Part shown: piece after piece, positions 9,450 to 20,383 of the stretch
Position numbering within the stretch: the first letter of the stretch is position 1
How the letters are laid out: each line of letters opens with the position of its first letter
Origin: Neptuniibacter sp.
GTDB taxonomy: Bacteria > Pseudomonadota > Gammaproteobacteria > Pseudomonadales > Balneatricaceae
Assembly: GCF_024231755.1 (NCBI RefSeq)
Contig: NZ_JAAEQH010000062.1
Coordinates: 1-56,864 of the forward strand
DNA length: 56,864 bases
Direction: 5' to 3'
The notes under the pieces: model-generated
Seen by the model: the letters and a program-made list of their open reading frames with translations, nothing else
What the model was told of the DNA's origin: nothing
Database searches by the model: none
Made by a program: the position numbers and the translations under genes

Positions 9450-11303
9450 TCAAATTGACAGCTTGCTAATCTGACGACCGCCATAAGTCAGGTTAACCAG
9501 CGCACGGGTAACCAGAATGGCCGTAAACATCGAAGTCAGAATACCGACGGACAGTGTAATCGCGAAGCCTTTAACCGGCCCGGTGCCCATCGCAAACAGA
9601 ATGACAGCTGCAAGCAGAGTCGTGATATTGGCATCAAAGATAGTAGTGGTTGCGCCTTTAAAACCTGCATTGATTGCAGATTGCGGCGGTAGACCATTTT
9701 TCAATTCCTCTTTGATACGCGAGAAGATTAGTACGTTCGCATCCACCGCCATACCTACGGTCAATACGATACCCGCAATACCCGGCAAGGTCAGCGTGGC
9801 CGAGAGCATCGACATCACCGCCACCAGCAACATCAGGTTCAATGTCAAAGCGATGTTCGCCAATACACCGAATACACGGTAGTAGATCAGCATAAAGATC
9901 AGTACCAGCGCAAAGCCGATCTGAACCGAAGTCACACCCGTTTCAATATTCTGTGCACCCAGGCTAGGCCCAACGGTACGCTCCTCTACAAAGTAGATCG
10001 GCGCAGCCAGCGCACCTGCACGCAGCAACAGCGCTAGCTCAGATGATTCACCTGCACCATCAAGGCCAGTAATTCGGAACTGACTACCCAGTACAGCCTG
10101 GATCGTTGCCAGAGAGATAATACCCTTCTCTTGGTAACGAACTTTCTCAGCTACCTGTACGCCATCAACGGTCTTGTAAACTGTACGCTCTTTATCTTCC
10201 ACGAAGATAACCGCCATACGACGCTGTACCGCATTCTTAGTGGTACGCGCCATCAGCTCACCACCCTTGGAATCCAGCGTGATGTTTACCTGAGGCTGAC
10301 CGTTCTCATCGAAAGATGCCTGTGCGTTAGCAACATTATCACCTTTGATAATAATGTCTTTTTCAAGGGTTGCTTTACGACCTAACTCACTACGAAACTC
10401 ATAAACTTCAGTACGCGCAGAGCTAGCGCTGCTTTTCGCTTCCAGTCGGAATTCTAGCGTCGCTGTTTTACCGATAATACGTTTTGCAGCTGCGGTATCC
10501 TGAATACCCGGCAGCTGAACCACAATACGGTTACGACCCTGACGCTGAACCAGCGGCTCTGCTACACCCAGTTCGTTAACACGGTTACGCAACGTAGTGA
10601 GGTTCTGCTTGATCGCATAGGTCTCAATATCTTTGATCGCCTGCTCAGTCAGATTCACAATCGTGTAGAAACCATCTTCACGATCATCTGCAGTAATCAG
10701 AAACTCCTGAAACTCTTTACGCAGCAGATCAACCGACTGATCACGGGCTTCCTGTTTAGGGAATTTAACCGCCAGCGCACCGTTCTCTTCGATATCCAGC
10801 TTACGATAACGCAGCTTTTCTTCACGCAGACGGCCTTTGATCTCAGACGCATAGTTTTCAAGCTTCTGGCTAACTGCCTTTGGCAGGTCTACTTCCAGCA
10901 GGAAGTGCACACCACCACGCAGGTCAAGGCCCAGTTTCATTGGACCCGCACCGATAGAGGTCAACCAATCAGGTGTTGTTGGGGCAAGGTTAAGCGCCAC
11001 AACATAATCATCGCCTACAACCTTGGCGATAACATCCTTAGCCTTTAACTGAGATTCGCCATCATGAAAACGGATCAGGCCCGCTTTTTCGTCCAGCTCA
11101 ACAGATTTAGATGGAATGCCTTCACGCTCCAGAGCGGAATTCACACGATCTACCAGCGGCTGATCGACTTTGAATACATCACGGCTGCCGGTCAGCTGAA
11201 TAGCGTAATCATCGGGATACAGATTCGGCGCAGCATATAAGCCACCCAGAATCAGAACAAACAGAATTAGGAGATTCTTCCAGAGGGGGTATCGGTTGAG
11301 CAT
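9450..11303 (-). CDS. secD: Protein translocase subunit SecD
   Basis: This is the 617-residue RND-like partner of SecF. Its N-terminal transmembrane helix is at about 8-27. A large periplasmic P1 domain carries GLDLRGGVHFLLEVDLP, and the C-terminal six-helix bundle contains GMAVDANVLIFSRIKEEL. Length and motif order are those of a full SecD. It is the fourth gene of the queA-tgt-yajC-secD-secF operon, a common gammaproteobacterial arrangement. Confidence 0.97.
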   Translation of the reverse strand: MLNRYPLWKNLLILFVLILGGLYAAPNLYPDDYAIQLTGSRDVFKVDQPLVDRVNSALEREGIPSKSVELDEKAGLIRFHDGESQLKAKDVIAKVVGDDYVVALNLAPTTPDWLTSIGAGPMKLGLDLRGGVHFLLEVDLPKAVSQKLENYASEIKGRLREEKLRYRKLDIEENGALAVKFPKQEARDQSVDLLRKEFQEFLITADDREDGFYTIVNLTEQAIKDIETYAIKQNLTTLRNRVNELGVAEPLVQRQGRNRIVVQLPGIQDTAAAKRIIGKTATLEFRLEAKSSASSARTEVYEFRSELGRKATLEKDIIIKGDNVANAQASFDENGQPQVNITLDSKGGELMARTTKNAVQRRMAVIFVEDKERTVYKTVDGVQVAEKVRYQEKGIISLATIQAVLGSQFRITGLDGAGESSELALLLRAGALAAPIYFVEERTVGPSLGAQNIETGVTSVQIGFALVLIFMLIYYRVFGVLANIALTLNLMLLVAVMSMLSATLTLPGIAGIVLTVGMAVDANVLIFSRIKEELKNGLPPQSAINAGFKGATTTIFDANITTLLAAVILFAMGTGPVKGFAITLSVGILTSMFTAILVTRALVNLTYGGRQISKLSI

Positions 11304-11328
11304 GGCGCCCTATTCCCTGACAAAACAA

Positions 11329-11355
11329 AAGCGCCGCCGCTTAGCAGTGGCGCTT
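11329..11355 (-). terminator. Intercistronic terminator-like hairpin between yajC and secD
   Basis: On the minus strand an AAGCGCC/GGCGCTT stem is followed by TTTTGTTTT, immediately before secD. It may act as a partial terminator or mRNA stabiliser that sets the YajC:SecD ratio. The structure is visible, but the regulatory role is inferred. Confidence 0.5.
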
Positions 11356-11361
11356 GTTAAA

Positions 11362-11694
11362 TTAGATGCTGTTGATAGTGCCTTTTGGCAGAGCAGCAGA
11401 AACATGAGTTTTCTGGAAAGTCAGTTCAGTGCCTTCACTCACTTCCAATACAATGTAGTCATCGTTCAGGTTTACAACCTTACCCAGGATGCCACCTGCA
11501 GTGATCACTTCATCACCTTTGCTCAGGCCACCCAGCAACTCTTTATGTTCTTTGGCACGTTTAGCCTGCGGACGCCACATAAAGAAGTAGAAGATCAGAC
11601 CAAAACCAACCAGAAAGATCATGTTGAACATGCCGGAATCCATTGGCGCACCCGCCGCACCTTCAGCATACGCTGGGGAGATAAAGAAGCTCAT
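11362..11694 (-). CDS. yajC: Preprotein translocase subunit YajC
   Basis: This is a 110-residue protein with one N-terminal membrane helix (about 20-40, MIFLVGFGLIFYFFMWRPQ) and the cytosolic signature KRAKEHKELLGGLSKGDEVITAGGI. YajC is an accessory subunit of the SecDF holotranslocon. It sits between tgt (49 bp upstream) and secD. Confidence 0.95.
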   Translation of the reverse strand: MSFFISPAYAEGAAGAPMDSGMFNMIFLVGFGLIFYFFMWRPQAKRAKEHKELLGGLSKGDEVITAGGILGKVVNLNDDYIVLEVSEGTELTFQKTHVSAALPKGTINSI

Positions 11695-11743
11695 TTAGCT
11701 ACTCCTGAAAAAATATAAAAATCTTATTATCAATAGTTCTGAC

Positions 11744-13932
<2,189 letters not shown>

Positions 13933-14023
13933 TCAGGACGTTCTTCCGTTAAATTCAGAAAAATACAAAGGGCGCGCATTGTATACGAAAGCAGACTTTT
14001 TTTCAGTTTTTCTACAGTATCGA

Positions 14024-14051
14024 TTGACGAAAGCTCACAGGTTTCTATAAT
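14024..14051 (+). promoter_or_regulatory. Sigma70 promoter of tRNA-Leu
   Basis: TTGACG (14024-14029) and TATAAT (14046-14051) are separated by 16 bp, followed by a GC-containing discriminator (ACGCG). The tRNA starts 16 bp after the -10 box. The discriminator is the type associated with stringent control of stable RNA genes. Confidence 0.8.
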
Positions 14052-14066
14052 ACGCGTCTCTTAAGT

Positions 14067-14153
14067 GCCAGCGTGATGAAATTGGTAGACATGAGGGATT
14101 CAAAATCCCTTGTCCTCGCGGACGTGCCGGTTCGAGTCCGGCCGCTGGTACCA
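14067..14153 (+). tRNA. tRNA-Leu (CAA anticodon), island insertion site
   Basis: This is an 87-nt class II tRNA. The acceptor stem is GCCAGCG/CGCTGGT (one G-T pair), the anticodon loop is TTCAAAA with anticodon CAA, the long variable arm is GTCC-TCGC-GGAC, the T-arm is GCCGG-TTCGAGT-CCGGC, and CCA is encoded at 14151-14153. Its last 57 nt are repeated at 39582-39638, which marks it as the attachment site of the adjoining island. Confidence 0.95.
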
Positions 14154-14400
14154 TCCTCCTCAACCCTTTGAGGAATAAGAGAAAACCCTTGTAATACAAG
14201 GGCTCTGATAGAGAAGCGGAATCGAAAGATGGCCGCTTTTTTTGTGCCTAAATCACGCCCCCGGTCCATAACCTAAAAATTTCCTGTGCGGATTCTGTGC
14301 GCAGAGACATCCAACACACTCCATTGCTCTATACCAAGATTCACAACCTCGGTGTGAATCAAGTCCTGTTTTACGGTCAAAACGCAGGGTAATTACGCCC
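14097..14400 (+). repeat. Left copy of the island-boundary direct repeat (tRNA-Leu 3' part plus about 250 bp)
   Basis: From the anticodon loop of tRNA-Leu to about 14400 this DNA is repeated, with scattered changes, at 39582-39885. Beyond the tRNA it contains a CCCTTGTA/TACAAGGG hairpin (14186-14202), the tRNA terminator and CCTGTGCGGAT (14283-14293) followed by a second TGTGCG. These short repeats could be integrase arm sites. The remaining 14400-14632 holds small hairpins but no convincing gene. Confidence 0.85.
14215..14243 (+). terminator. Rho-independent terminator downstream of tRNA-Leu
   Basis: An AGCGG/CCGCT stem (14215-14219/14233-14237) runs into a seven-T tract. The same structure follows the partial tRNA-Leu copy near 39697-39727. 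Confidence 0.75.
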
Positions 14401-14632
14401 GAAGCTCAGGCGTTCAAGGGCAGCTAACGACACAGAGCTGCCGTTAACTAATAGGTAAAAATTCAAATCACTAGAGCCTGCTGTGTGCCAATTGCAGGCA
14501 TTCAAGTAGAACAGAATACTGCTTATAAAAACGGTGGCAATTCAAACTATTATGGAGCAACCTACATGACAGAGAGCTGGTTCGATGTAAAAATAGCCTT
14601 ATATTCCTCATGAGCTAGGAGAAGGAAAAAGT

Positions 14633-15703
14633 ATGCACCGTGCGCATCAAACATTACTCGAGCAAATGAAGATTAGTGATGCTGAAATTCACAACAGACT
14701 GGAATTATCAGCGTTGACACCAATCCATTTTGAACACCTAAAAAATGCGTTGCCGATCATAGAAGAACAGCTTGAAACATTAGTTGATCAATTTTACGTT
14801 TCTCAACTAACCATTGACGATATTTCAGTATTAATCAGTGATGCTGACACATTGAACAGACTTAAAGCCGCTCAACATAACTACATCTTAGATTTATTCT
14901 CAGGCAAATATGATGGGGAGTATGTAAATAACCGCTTACGTATAGGTATGGTGCACAAACGAATTGGAGTTGAGCCAAAGTTATATCTCAGTGCCATCAG
15001 CTCATTAAAGAGAATTCTATTCGATGCATTGGCACAAGGCATTAACGATTCGAATACTTTGTCCGACACAAAGGACGCACTAGATAAACTACTCTATTTT
15101 GATACTACTCTGGTATTTGATACATATATTGACAGTCTGCTTTCTGAATTAGCGTTAGCTAACAAAAAAACTGAAAAATATGCTAATAGCCTTGAAGAAA
15201 AAGTTGCCGAAAGGACAATACAGTTAGAAGAACTAGCGCAGCAAGACCCTCTGACTGGCTTGAAAAATCAGCGATTTTTACGCCAGATTGCCAATCAGCA
15301 AATAGCATCAGTGAAACGCCGGGAAACCTTCTTATCTTTGATTTATATCGATGTGGATAACTTCAAACAGATCAACGATAAAATGGGTCATTTACATGGT
15401 GATGAGGTTTTAAAAGGTGTCAGTGTTTCAATAAACCAATGTATTCGGGAAGCCGATACTGCCTGTCGATATGGTGGTGACGAGTTCTGCATTCTACTAC
15501 CCGATACAAACATTGATGCAGCGAGGATAGTTGGGCAGAGAATGATCGATTGTTTTTCCAATTGTTATCCAGAATATCATCTGAGTATGGGCATCGCAGA
15601 AACCGGAGCAGATCAATACATAGAGCTCGACCAACTTATTTCTGATGCTGATAAGAAAATGTACAATGCAAAGGGTATTGAAGGATCATTTATTGAAGTC
15701 TAA
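14633..15703 (+). CDS. Globin-coupled diguanylate cyclase
   Basis: The 356-residue protein has an N-terminal globin-type heme sensor domain (about 1-165; His in MVHKRIGVEPKLYLSAISSL is the likely proximal ligand), a coiled linker (about 165-200) and a C-terminal GGDEF domain (about 205-350). The active site is intact (YGGDEF), and an inhibitory I-site READ lies five residues upstream. It probably makes c-di-GMP in response to oxygen or a related gas. AGGAGAAGG precedes the start. It is the first gene after tRNA-Leu on the island. A short 15-codon frame (14566-14613) with a GGAG upstream could be a leader peptide, but the support is weak. Confidence 0.88.
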   Translation: MHRAHQTLLEQMKISDAEIHNRLELSALTPIHFEHLKNALPIIEEQLETLVDQFYVSQLTIDDISVLISDADTLNRLKAAQHNYILDLFSGKYDGEYVNNRLRIGMVHKRIGVEPKLYLSAISSLKRILFDALAQGINDSNTLSDTKDALDKLLYFDTTLVFDTYIDSLLSELALANKKTEKYANSLEEKVAERTIQLEELAQQDPLTGLKNQRFLRQIANQQIASVKRRETFLSLIYIDVDNFKQINDKMGHLHGDEVLKGVSVSINQCIREADTACRYGGDEFCILLPDTNIDAARIVGQRMIDCFSNCYPEYHLSMGIAETGADQYIELDQLISDADKKMYNAKGIEGSFIEV

Positions 15704-16137
15704 TAAGCACAAGCGCGGAGAACACTTCTCAGAAGAGTAAAGTAAAACCCAGCGGTTACAATTCATACACCGTTACATAGCTTTCTTTTTGTCACTTGCA
15801 GGCCATCTTCACCGGAGATAGGTCTACAAATACAATACCATCCTACAGCACTGTGACCATAGTGTGAGAAACCGCATCAGTTTGACATTACAGTGCGCCG
15901 TTTTTTTCAATCGCCGGGATGACTGAATGCGCTTCAGATAACCATAGATGTAGAGTTATAGGAGTGTGGCAGGGTGATACTCCGGACGCCCGGTTGAATT
16001 GCTATGAGTTTCATCGATACCTCTCAGCCATGAACAGGAATGTCAGCTTTTGGCACATTTCTGCCGTCCCTGCATACCGTATTAAAGCTCTGAATGACTA
16101 TATATGAAATCCCCGGATATCCAATTCCGGAGGTTTC
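15704..16137. other. Gene-free stretch before integrase A
   Basis: No supported gene lies here. The last ~90 bp (from about 16050) match the DNA before integrase B (44690-44770), including the GGATATCC...TTCCGGAGGTTTCATG leader, so the left limit of the duplicated module is near 16050. A GCGCCGTTTTTTT stretch lies at about 15895-15907. Confidence 0.5.
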
Positions 16138-17319
16138 ATGAATACGAAATTCAAGTTCACTGATGCCCGCATCCGGGCTTTACCAACTAACCCATCAAAC
16201 GCTAAAAGCACAGAGTTGGAGTTCTCCGATACGGAGATCACAGGACTAAAGTGCCTCTCTAGCAAGAAAGCTGGGAGCAAACGCTTTCTTTTGAGATACG
16301 TTTTTCAGTCGAGAAAGCGCAGCATCTCTTTAGGTCGATTCCCTGACATCAATGTGGCAACAGCACGTAAAGCCGCACAACGCTATAGAGCAATGCTTGC
16401 TGAGGGTATAGACCCTAAAGCAGAGAATGAAGAGATCAGTAACCACCCTACTGTCTCAGAGTTCTTCTGGAATACCTACCTGCCCTACCAGAAGAAGCAC
16501 ACACGCTCATGGAAGCATGAGATCACACGCTTCAGCCTTCATGCCGAACCCAAATTCGGCCATATGCTCTTTAAAGATCTGAAAGCATCTCACGTCCTAC
16601 AACTTCAACTGGATCTGAACTCTGCCAATTCCCACAGGAAGGCTTTAGCTCCGGCCACATGTAATCGTGTGATAGCTGTATTGAAGTGCATGGGGCAACT
16701 GGCACTTCGCATGGATGTTATCGATAGCAATGAAGCCATGAAGGTGAAGCAACTCAGGGAGAACAATATCCGGATGCGCTTTCTGGATGCTAAAGAGTTG
16801 AAAGCAGTGATAACTGAGGCTCGCTGTTACCCCAATAAGCAGATTGGTGGAATTATTGCCCTACTTGCTGTCACTGGTTGCAGAAGTGGGGAGCTGAGAT
16901 TAGCTAAGCATGAGCATCTGGATAAGGACAAACAGATCCTCTACTTACCGATGACTAAGAATGGCCAAAGCCGTGAAGTTTATCTCTCAGATCTTGCTAT
17001 GGAGATTATTAACGAGACACCGCTGGTACCTGGCAACCCTTACCTGTTTGCTGGTCGAGTAACTGGTAATCCAATCTCCAGCTTCCGCATCGCCTTCTTA
17101 AAAGTGTTAAAAAATGCAGGCATTAAAGACTATGAAGGTCTAGTACCTCACCATCTCAGACACTCTGTAGCTTCATGCTTGGTCTCATCTGGTAAATCTC
17201 TGATCGATGTTCAATACCAACTGGGGCATCTCTGTATTCAATCGTCTGCCAGATACAGTAAGCAAACTGTCGAGAGGCAGAGAAATGTGAGCGATGCCTT
17301 CAGCGAGCTCGTGCGTTAA
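16138..17319 (+). CDS. Tyrosine recombinase (integrase) of module A
   Basis: The 393-residue protein has an N-terminal arm-binding domain of the DUF4102 type (about 1-95), a core-binding domain (about 105-210) and a C-terminal catalytic domain. The catalytic residues seen are Arg in GCRSGELR, His and Arg in HHLRHSVASC, the LGH box and Tyr in SSARYSKQT. A CCGGAGG ribosome site precedes ATG. It differs from the copy at 44771 by about a dozen residues. It is followed by a strong terminator, so it is a single-gene unit. Confidence 0.93.
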   Translation: MNTKFKFTDARIRALPTNPSNAKSTELEFSDTEITGLKCLSSKKAGSKRFLLRYVFQSRKRSISLGRFPDINVATARKAAQRYRAMLAEGIDPKAENEEISNHPTVSEFFWNTYLPYQKKHTRSWKHEITRFSLHAEPKFGHMLFKDLKASHVLQLQLDLNSANSHRKALAPATCNRVIAVLKCMGQLALRMDVIDSNEAMKVKQLRENNIRMRFLDAKELKAVITEARCYPNKQIGGIIALLAVTGCRSGELRLAKHEHLDKDKQILYLPMTKNGQSREVYLSDLAMEIINETPLVPGNPYLFAGRVTGNPISSFRIAFLKVLKNAGIKDYEGLVPHHLRHSVASCLVSSGKSLIDVQYQLGHLCIQSSARYSKQTVERQRNVSDAFSELVR

Positions 17320-17341
17320 CCATCAACCATTCATAACTAAA

Positions 17342-17372
17342 GGCCTTACTTGTTTCGGGTAAGGCCTTTTTT
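17342..17372 (+). terminator. Rho-independent terminator of integrase A
   Basis: A GGCCTTAC/GTAAGGCC stem is followed by six T residues. It is conserved at 45975-46006 after integrase B. Confidence 0.9.
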
Positions 17373-17389
17373 ATTGCCCGGAGAAAACC

Positions 17390-17749
17390 ATGCAAATCAC
17401 AACGACTTGGCCTGATAAGGGCACGTTCAATTTAACTGAGGATATCTACTCTGAAACTATCAGGCACCTCATAGAGGGCTTTGATTCAGAAGATTTAGCT
17501 AAGCAGTACTGGTTAAAGATACCCACGGTCTTTATTCATCTAACAGCTGATGACAATCACAACACATTCAGAACCGCGACTGATGAAGTTCAGACGCAAT
17601 TACAGTTTGCCTTGGACTATCCAGAGTTCGTGATACCGATCGGTGAAGATTATCAACTGGCATTAGCGGTGTTCTCTGATGAAGGCTCCGGTATCTACCT
17701 GTTGATACATAACGACTGTCCTCTCTGTCAGGAGTTAGCTGATGTTTGA
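17390..17749 (+). CDS. Hypothetical protein, module gene 2 (119 aa)
   Basis: The protein is not recognised. It is acidic, begins MQITTTWPDKGTFNLTEDI, contains FIHLTADDNHN, and ends with a CPLCQELADV tail whose CxxC could bind metal or redox partners. A copy with about 85% identity by eye lies at 46023-46382, which shows that the frame is under selection. A GGAG site precedes the ATG, and the last 8 nt overlap the YkvA gene, so the two are translationally coupled. Confidence 0.75.
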   Translation: MQITTTWPDKGTFNLTEDIYSETIRHLIEGFDSEDLAKQYWLKIPTVFIHLTADDNHNTFRTATDEVQTQLQFALDYPEFVIPIGEDYQLALAVFSDEGSGIYLLIHNDCPLCQELADV

Positions 17750-18050
17750 TCTATCAATAGACGAACTGCTCAGCAAACTTAAACAGATTAAAGGGGCAAA
17801 AGAGCTCCTTTATAAAGCCACATTGCTCTATGTCCTCATCACGGATGCTGACGTACCCGCTAAGACAAAAGCCATCATCGTAGCCGCTCTGGTCTATCTG
17901 GTTAATCCATTAGATGCAGTACCTGATATAGCACTCGTGGTTGGCCTATTAGATGACTTGGCAGTTATCACTGCTGCGCTAAAAGCTATCTCTGACCAAG
18001 TCCAGTCACACCATGAGTCACAAGCAAATTCACTAATAAATGAAATCTGA
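17742..18050 (+). CDS. YkvA-type DUF1232 membrane protein
   Basis: This 102-residue protein carries the DUF1232 signature LVYLVNPLDAVPDIALVVGLLDDLAVI preceded by a helix DADVPAKTKAIIVAAL. The family has one or two short membrane helices and no firmly known role, although members occur near toxin, metal and mobile-element genes. It overlaps the preceding gene by 8 nt and lies 11 bp before the next. It is duplicated at 46375-46683. Confidence 0.8.
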   Translation: MFDLSIDELLSKLKQIKGAKELLYKATLLYVLITDADVPAKTKAIIVAALVYLVNPLDAVPDIALVVGLLDDLAVITAALKAISDQVQSHHESQANSLINEI

Positions 18051-18061
18051 AGGAGATTATT

Positions 18062-18535
18062 ATGTCCCCGCAAAAATCTATGCCATCTGCTGACAGCACT
18101 ACAAAGCTTGAGCAGAAAGGAGAGACAAACAACCCCGATGAGAATTACAAAATACTGATTGAGCGAGGTGTTGCTGACAAGTTAAGCCCTAAATCGACCG
18201 GAAAGATCTACTTCCAGTTTGCCCGCCAGACTGAAGAGAAAAGGAACTATTTACAAATTTCAGATACCGATGGCGGTGGCTTACATTCACGAGAGATGAT
18301 CCCCCTCGAGAAGATCATTACCATCTTGTCTGGGCAAGCTGGCCATCCATTTAAATCTTCAGTGCTGAAGGAATGCATGGTAGGTAAGTCATCCAATAAC
18401 AGCTCCTTTCTTGCTGCCATTTTGCGAGCATCCGACATCCGGCTAATTAAGCCTTCGGAGAACAGTACATTTCTCCATGTCTTGGTTGATGATTTTGATA
18501 AACGTTCAACTGCGCTGCTGAAACGAAGTTCCTAG
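18062..18535 (+). CDS. Hypothetical protein, module gene 4 (157 aa)
   Basis: No family was recognised. The first 25 residues are polar and poorly conserved between the two module copies, while the rest (NPDENYKILIE onward, including KIYFQFARQTEEKRNYLQ and the serine/asparagine-rich MVGKSSNNSSFLAAILRASDIR) is nearly identical at 46695-47168. The pattern suggests a soluble folded domain of about 130 residues. An AAGGAG ribosome site precedes ATG. It is co-directional with the neighbouring genes and may share their transcript. Confidence 0.75.
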   Translation: MSPQKSMPSADSTTKLEQKGETNNPDENYKILIERGVADKLSPKSTGKIYFQFARQTEEKRNYLQISDTDGGGLHSREMIPLEKIITILSGQAGHPFKSSVLKECMVGKSSNNSSFLAAILRASDIRLIKPSENSTFLHVLVDDFDKRSTALLKRSS

Positions 18536-18603
18536 TTATTCCCCACACATACAACACACTCCAGCAACACCACCTTACACACTAAATCTAACAGGTTACT
18601 TGT

Positions 18604-19047
18604 ATGAAACTGCCAATTTTAACGGACGGCTTAGTGCTGCCTGTTTCCCATCAACTGATCGAACTGTTGAACGATGAACTGGATAAGGCACATCCGAGCC
18701 TAGATCCGGTAAGTGATATAACTTCGGTTGTATTCAACTTCAGAGATCCTAACTATTCACCAGAGCTTGGAGGGTATCATCCTGTGGAGATTGGCCTGTC
18801 TCGCCATAAGGCAGGGTTTGAATTCGACTATCTAACCGATTTCTCTTACGTTGGTACAGGTTGGGCGACTGAACTGGCTAAAGAGATCGACTTTGATATC
18901 CACTCTGATCTTTGCGAGGTCCGATACGGGAAGTCAGTTGCTCTGGTTAAAGCTAAGGATCTATTTAGCCTATTCCAGGAGAACTTTATTGCCTATTACC
19001 AGATGGGTGTTTTTAGTGTCCAGATCACGCTAGAAACACCTTCCTAA
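18604..19047 (+). CDS. DUF2787 family protein
   Basis: The 147-residue protein shows the DUF2787-type block VFNFRDPNYSPELGGYHPVEI followed by FDYLTDFSYVGTGWATELAKEIDFD and a C-terminal FQENFIAYY. DUF2787 proteins are small, of unknown function and common on Vibrio and related mobile islands, as far as I recall. The copy at 47237-47686 is clearly related but more diverged at its C-terminus. Confidence 0.7.
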   Translation: MKLPILTDGLVLPVSHQLIELLNDELDKAHPSLDPVSDITSVVFNFRDPNYSPELGGYHPVEIGLSRHKAGFEFDYLTDFSYVGTGWATELAKEIDFDIHSDLCEVRYGKSVALVKAKDLFSLFQENFIAYYQMGVFSVQITLETPS

Positions 19048-19059
19048 ACCCAATTTATG

Positions 19060-19536
19060 GACCGGAGCGAGCGCAAGCTCGCTCCCCTACTTCTTTTTTC
19101 TCTTGCGCCGCGCCAAGCGGCGCAACAAGATATGAAGGGCTTCTTCTCTCCTCAATTTATCCTTGAAGTGAATTTCTAATCCCTTGTCTTCGGCAGTTTA
19201 TGACTCAGTCTCAGTCAGTCTAGCTAAGTAGCCTTTTTATTCATTATTTTTAAGGGAAACCGACTACCTGAAACTTATCAATTCCCCATGAACTGCATAG
19301 CGAGTCTGCCTTCTCTACAGCAGAGTTATAACTGATAACGGATGAACAGTAGCTCTTGAATAAAGCATGCCTGAATTGAACGTCCAGGTGCTCTTGAGCC
19401 TTTGGCTGGGTGTGAATGCCCACTAGTACCTCAGTGAACTACAGGGGTGCAAGTTTAGTACTAAACTTGGTCCCCACTAGCCCAACATATTAATAGCGGC
19501 AATTTCGCCATTCTATTAACTTGTCGGGTTATCAAT
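19060..19536 (+). other. Conserved non-coding region of module A (candidate origin / partition / structured RNA)
   Basis: No gene is seen over about 475 bp, but the corresponding DNA at 47904-48380 is strongly conserved. It contains a perfect hairpin GGAGCGAGC...GCTCGCTCC (19064-19085) followed by a T-rich stretch, a second hairpin TTGCGCCGC/GCGGCGCAA (19103-19125), a CAGTCTCAGTCAGTC direct-repeat stretch near 19206-19220, an 18-bp perfect palindrome AAGTTTAGTACTAAACTT (19451-19468), and an inverted repeat TTAATAG/CTATTAA (19490-19519) that ends just before parA. The palindromes are likely binding sites for the ParA/RHH pair or a repressor. Confidence 0.6.
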
Positions 19537-20130
19537 ATGAAGTATCTCGTAACCTCCATTAAAGGCGGGGTGGGTAAGAGCTCTATAGGTCTGAACCTTG
19601 CTATGCGCACTGGAAGTCAGTACATCACTAATGACATCACACCACCTGCGATAGAAGATGTCATACAAATTCCCATCAACAAGAAAAAGATTCCCGCTGA
19701 TCTGGCTCAGCTGGAAAATGCGGTATTTGATCTTGGGGCTTTATCTACTCTTCTTGATCCCAAGATCGCGCATGCAGCTAGTTTCTGCGATGTGATTATC
19801 ATCCCTACGCGTACCGATGCTCGTTCTGTTGCAGCGACATTAAAAACGTATGAGTTACTCCAGGATGCAGGTAAACCCATCGTAATCATCATCAATCATT
19901 TCACGGATGAGAGGAAGCGTGATACTGCACGTGATCGATTGTGGTCTGCTCTGGGGCGTATTCCTATCTTCTCGATGAAGAACACTACCCTATTTGATCG
20001 GGTTAGCGCTGATGGTATCGATTGGTACTTGAATGTCCTGAATATATGGGCACTGCATACACTCCATAAAACTATACATAAACACAATGATATTTATGAC
20101 CGAATCACTGCCATCGGAGGACGCGGTTAA
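19537..20130 (+). CDS. ParA-family partition ATPase, module A
   Basis: The 197-residue single-domain SIMIBI ATPase has the deviant Walker A motif KGGVGKSS near its start, the Walker A' region AVFDLGALS, and a Walker B-like CDVIIIPTRTD. Such short ParA/Soj proteins segregate plasmids and integrative elements together with a small DNA-binding partner. That partner overlaps its stop codon by one base (TAATG). The gene directly follows the palindromic region 19451-19519, which may be its operator or centromere. Confidence 0.88.
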   Translation: MKYLVTSIKGGVGKSSIGLNLAMRTGSQYITNDITPPAIEDVIQIPINKKKIPADLAQLENAVFDLGALSTLLDPKIAHAASFCDVIIIPTRTDARSVAATLKTYELLQDAGKPIVIIINHFTDERKRDTARDRLWSALGRIPIFSMKNTTLFDRVSADGIDWYLNVLNIWALHTLHKTIHKHNDIYDRITAIGGRG

Positions 20131-20327
20131 TGAAGCTAAAGACTCTATCTGAGCTCGAACATTCCTTAGGCGGTAGGCCAAGAACAGCCAAGACAAAAGT
20201 TCGTATGAGCTTCTACCTGACTCAGGAGGAAGCAGAGTTGCTGAGGATTGCATCGGAGAATGAAGCTAGGCCTGTCAGCCAGCAAGTAAGATTGCTTATC
20301 CGCAAATTTATCGAACAGCAGCAATGA
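20130..20327 (+). CDS. Ribbon-helix-helix DNA-binding partner of ParA
   Basis: The protein has 65 residues. It has a basic N-terminus (GRPRTAKTKVR), a beta-strand MSFYLT and the helices EEAELLRIASENEARPVSQQVRLLIRKF typical of a CopG/MobC-like RHH fold. Position and translational coupling argue for a ParB/ParG-like centromere-binding protein and operon repressor. It is nearly identical to the copy at 48974-49168. Confidence 0.8.
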   Translation: MKLKTLSELEHSLGGRPRTAKTKVRMSFYLTQEEAELLRIASENEARPVSQQVRLLIRKFIEQQQ

Positions 20328-20341
20328 TCCACACGGCTAAA

Positions 20342-20374
20342 ATGTACTTAACCCGGAATCCGGGTTAAGTACAT
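20342..20374. terminator. 33-bp near-perfect palindrome between convergent genes
   Basis: Two 15-bp perfect arms (ATGTACTTAACCCGG and its complement) flank an AAT loop between the RHH gene (+) and the helicase gene (-). The equivalent 29-bp palindrome lies at 49187-49215. There is no T-run, so besides a bidirectional terminator it could be a protein-binding or recombination site. Confidence 0.6.
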
Positions 20375-20383
20375 GGCTATCCA

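Noticed and set aside
14566..14613. 15-codon leader peptide before the globin-coupled cyclase
   Set aside because: It has a GGAG upstream, but there is no attenuator-like structure or comparative support. It is mentioned only in the cyclase entry.
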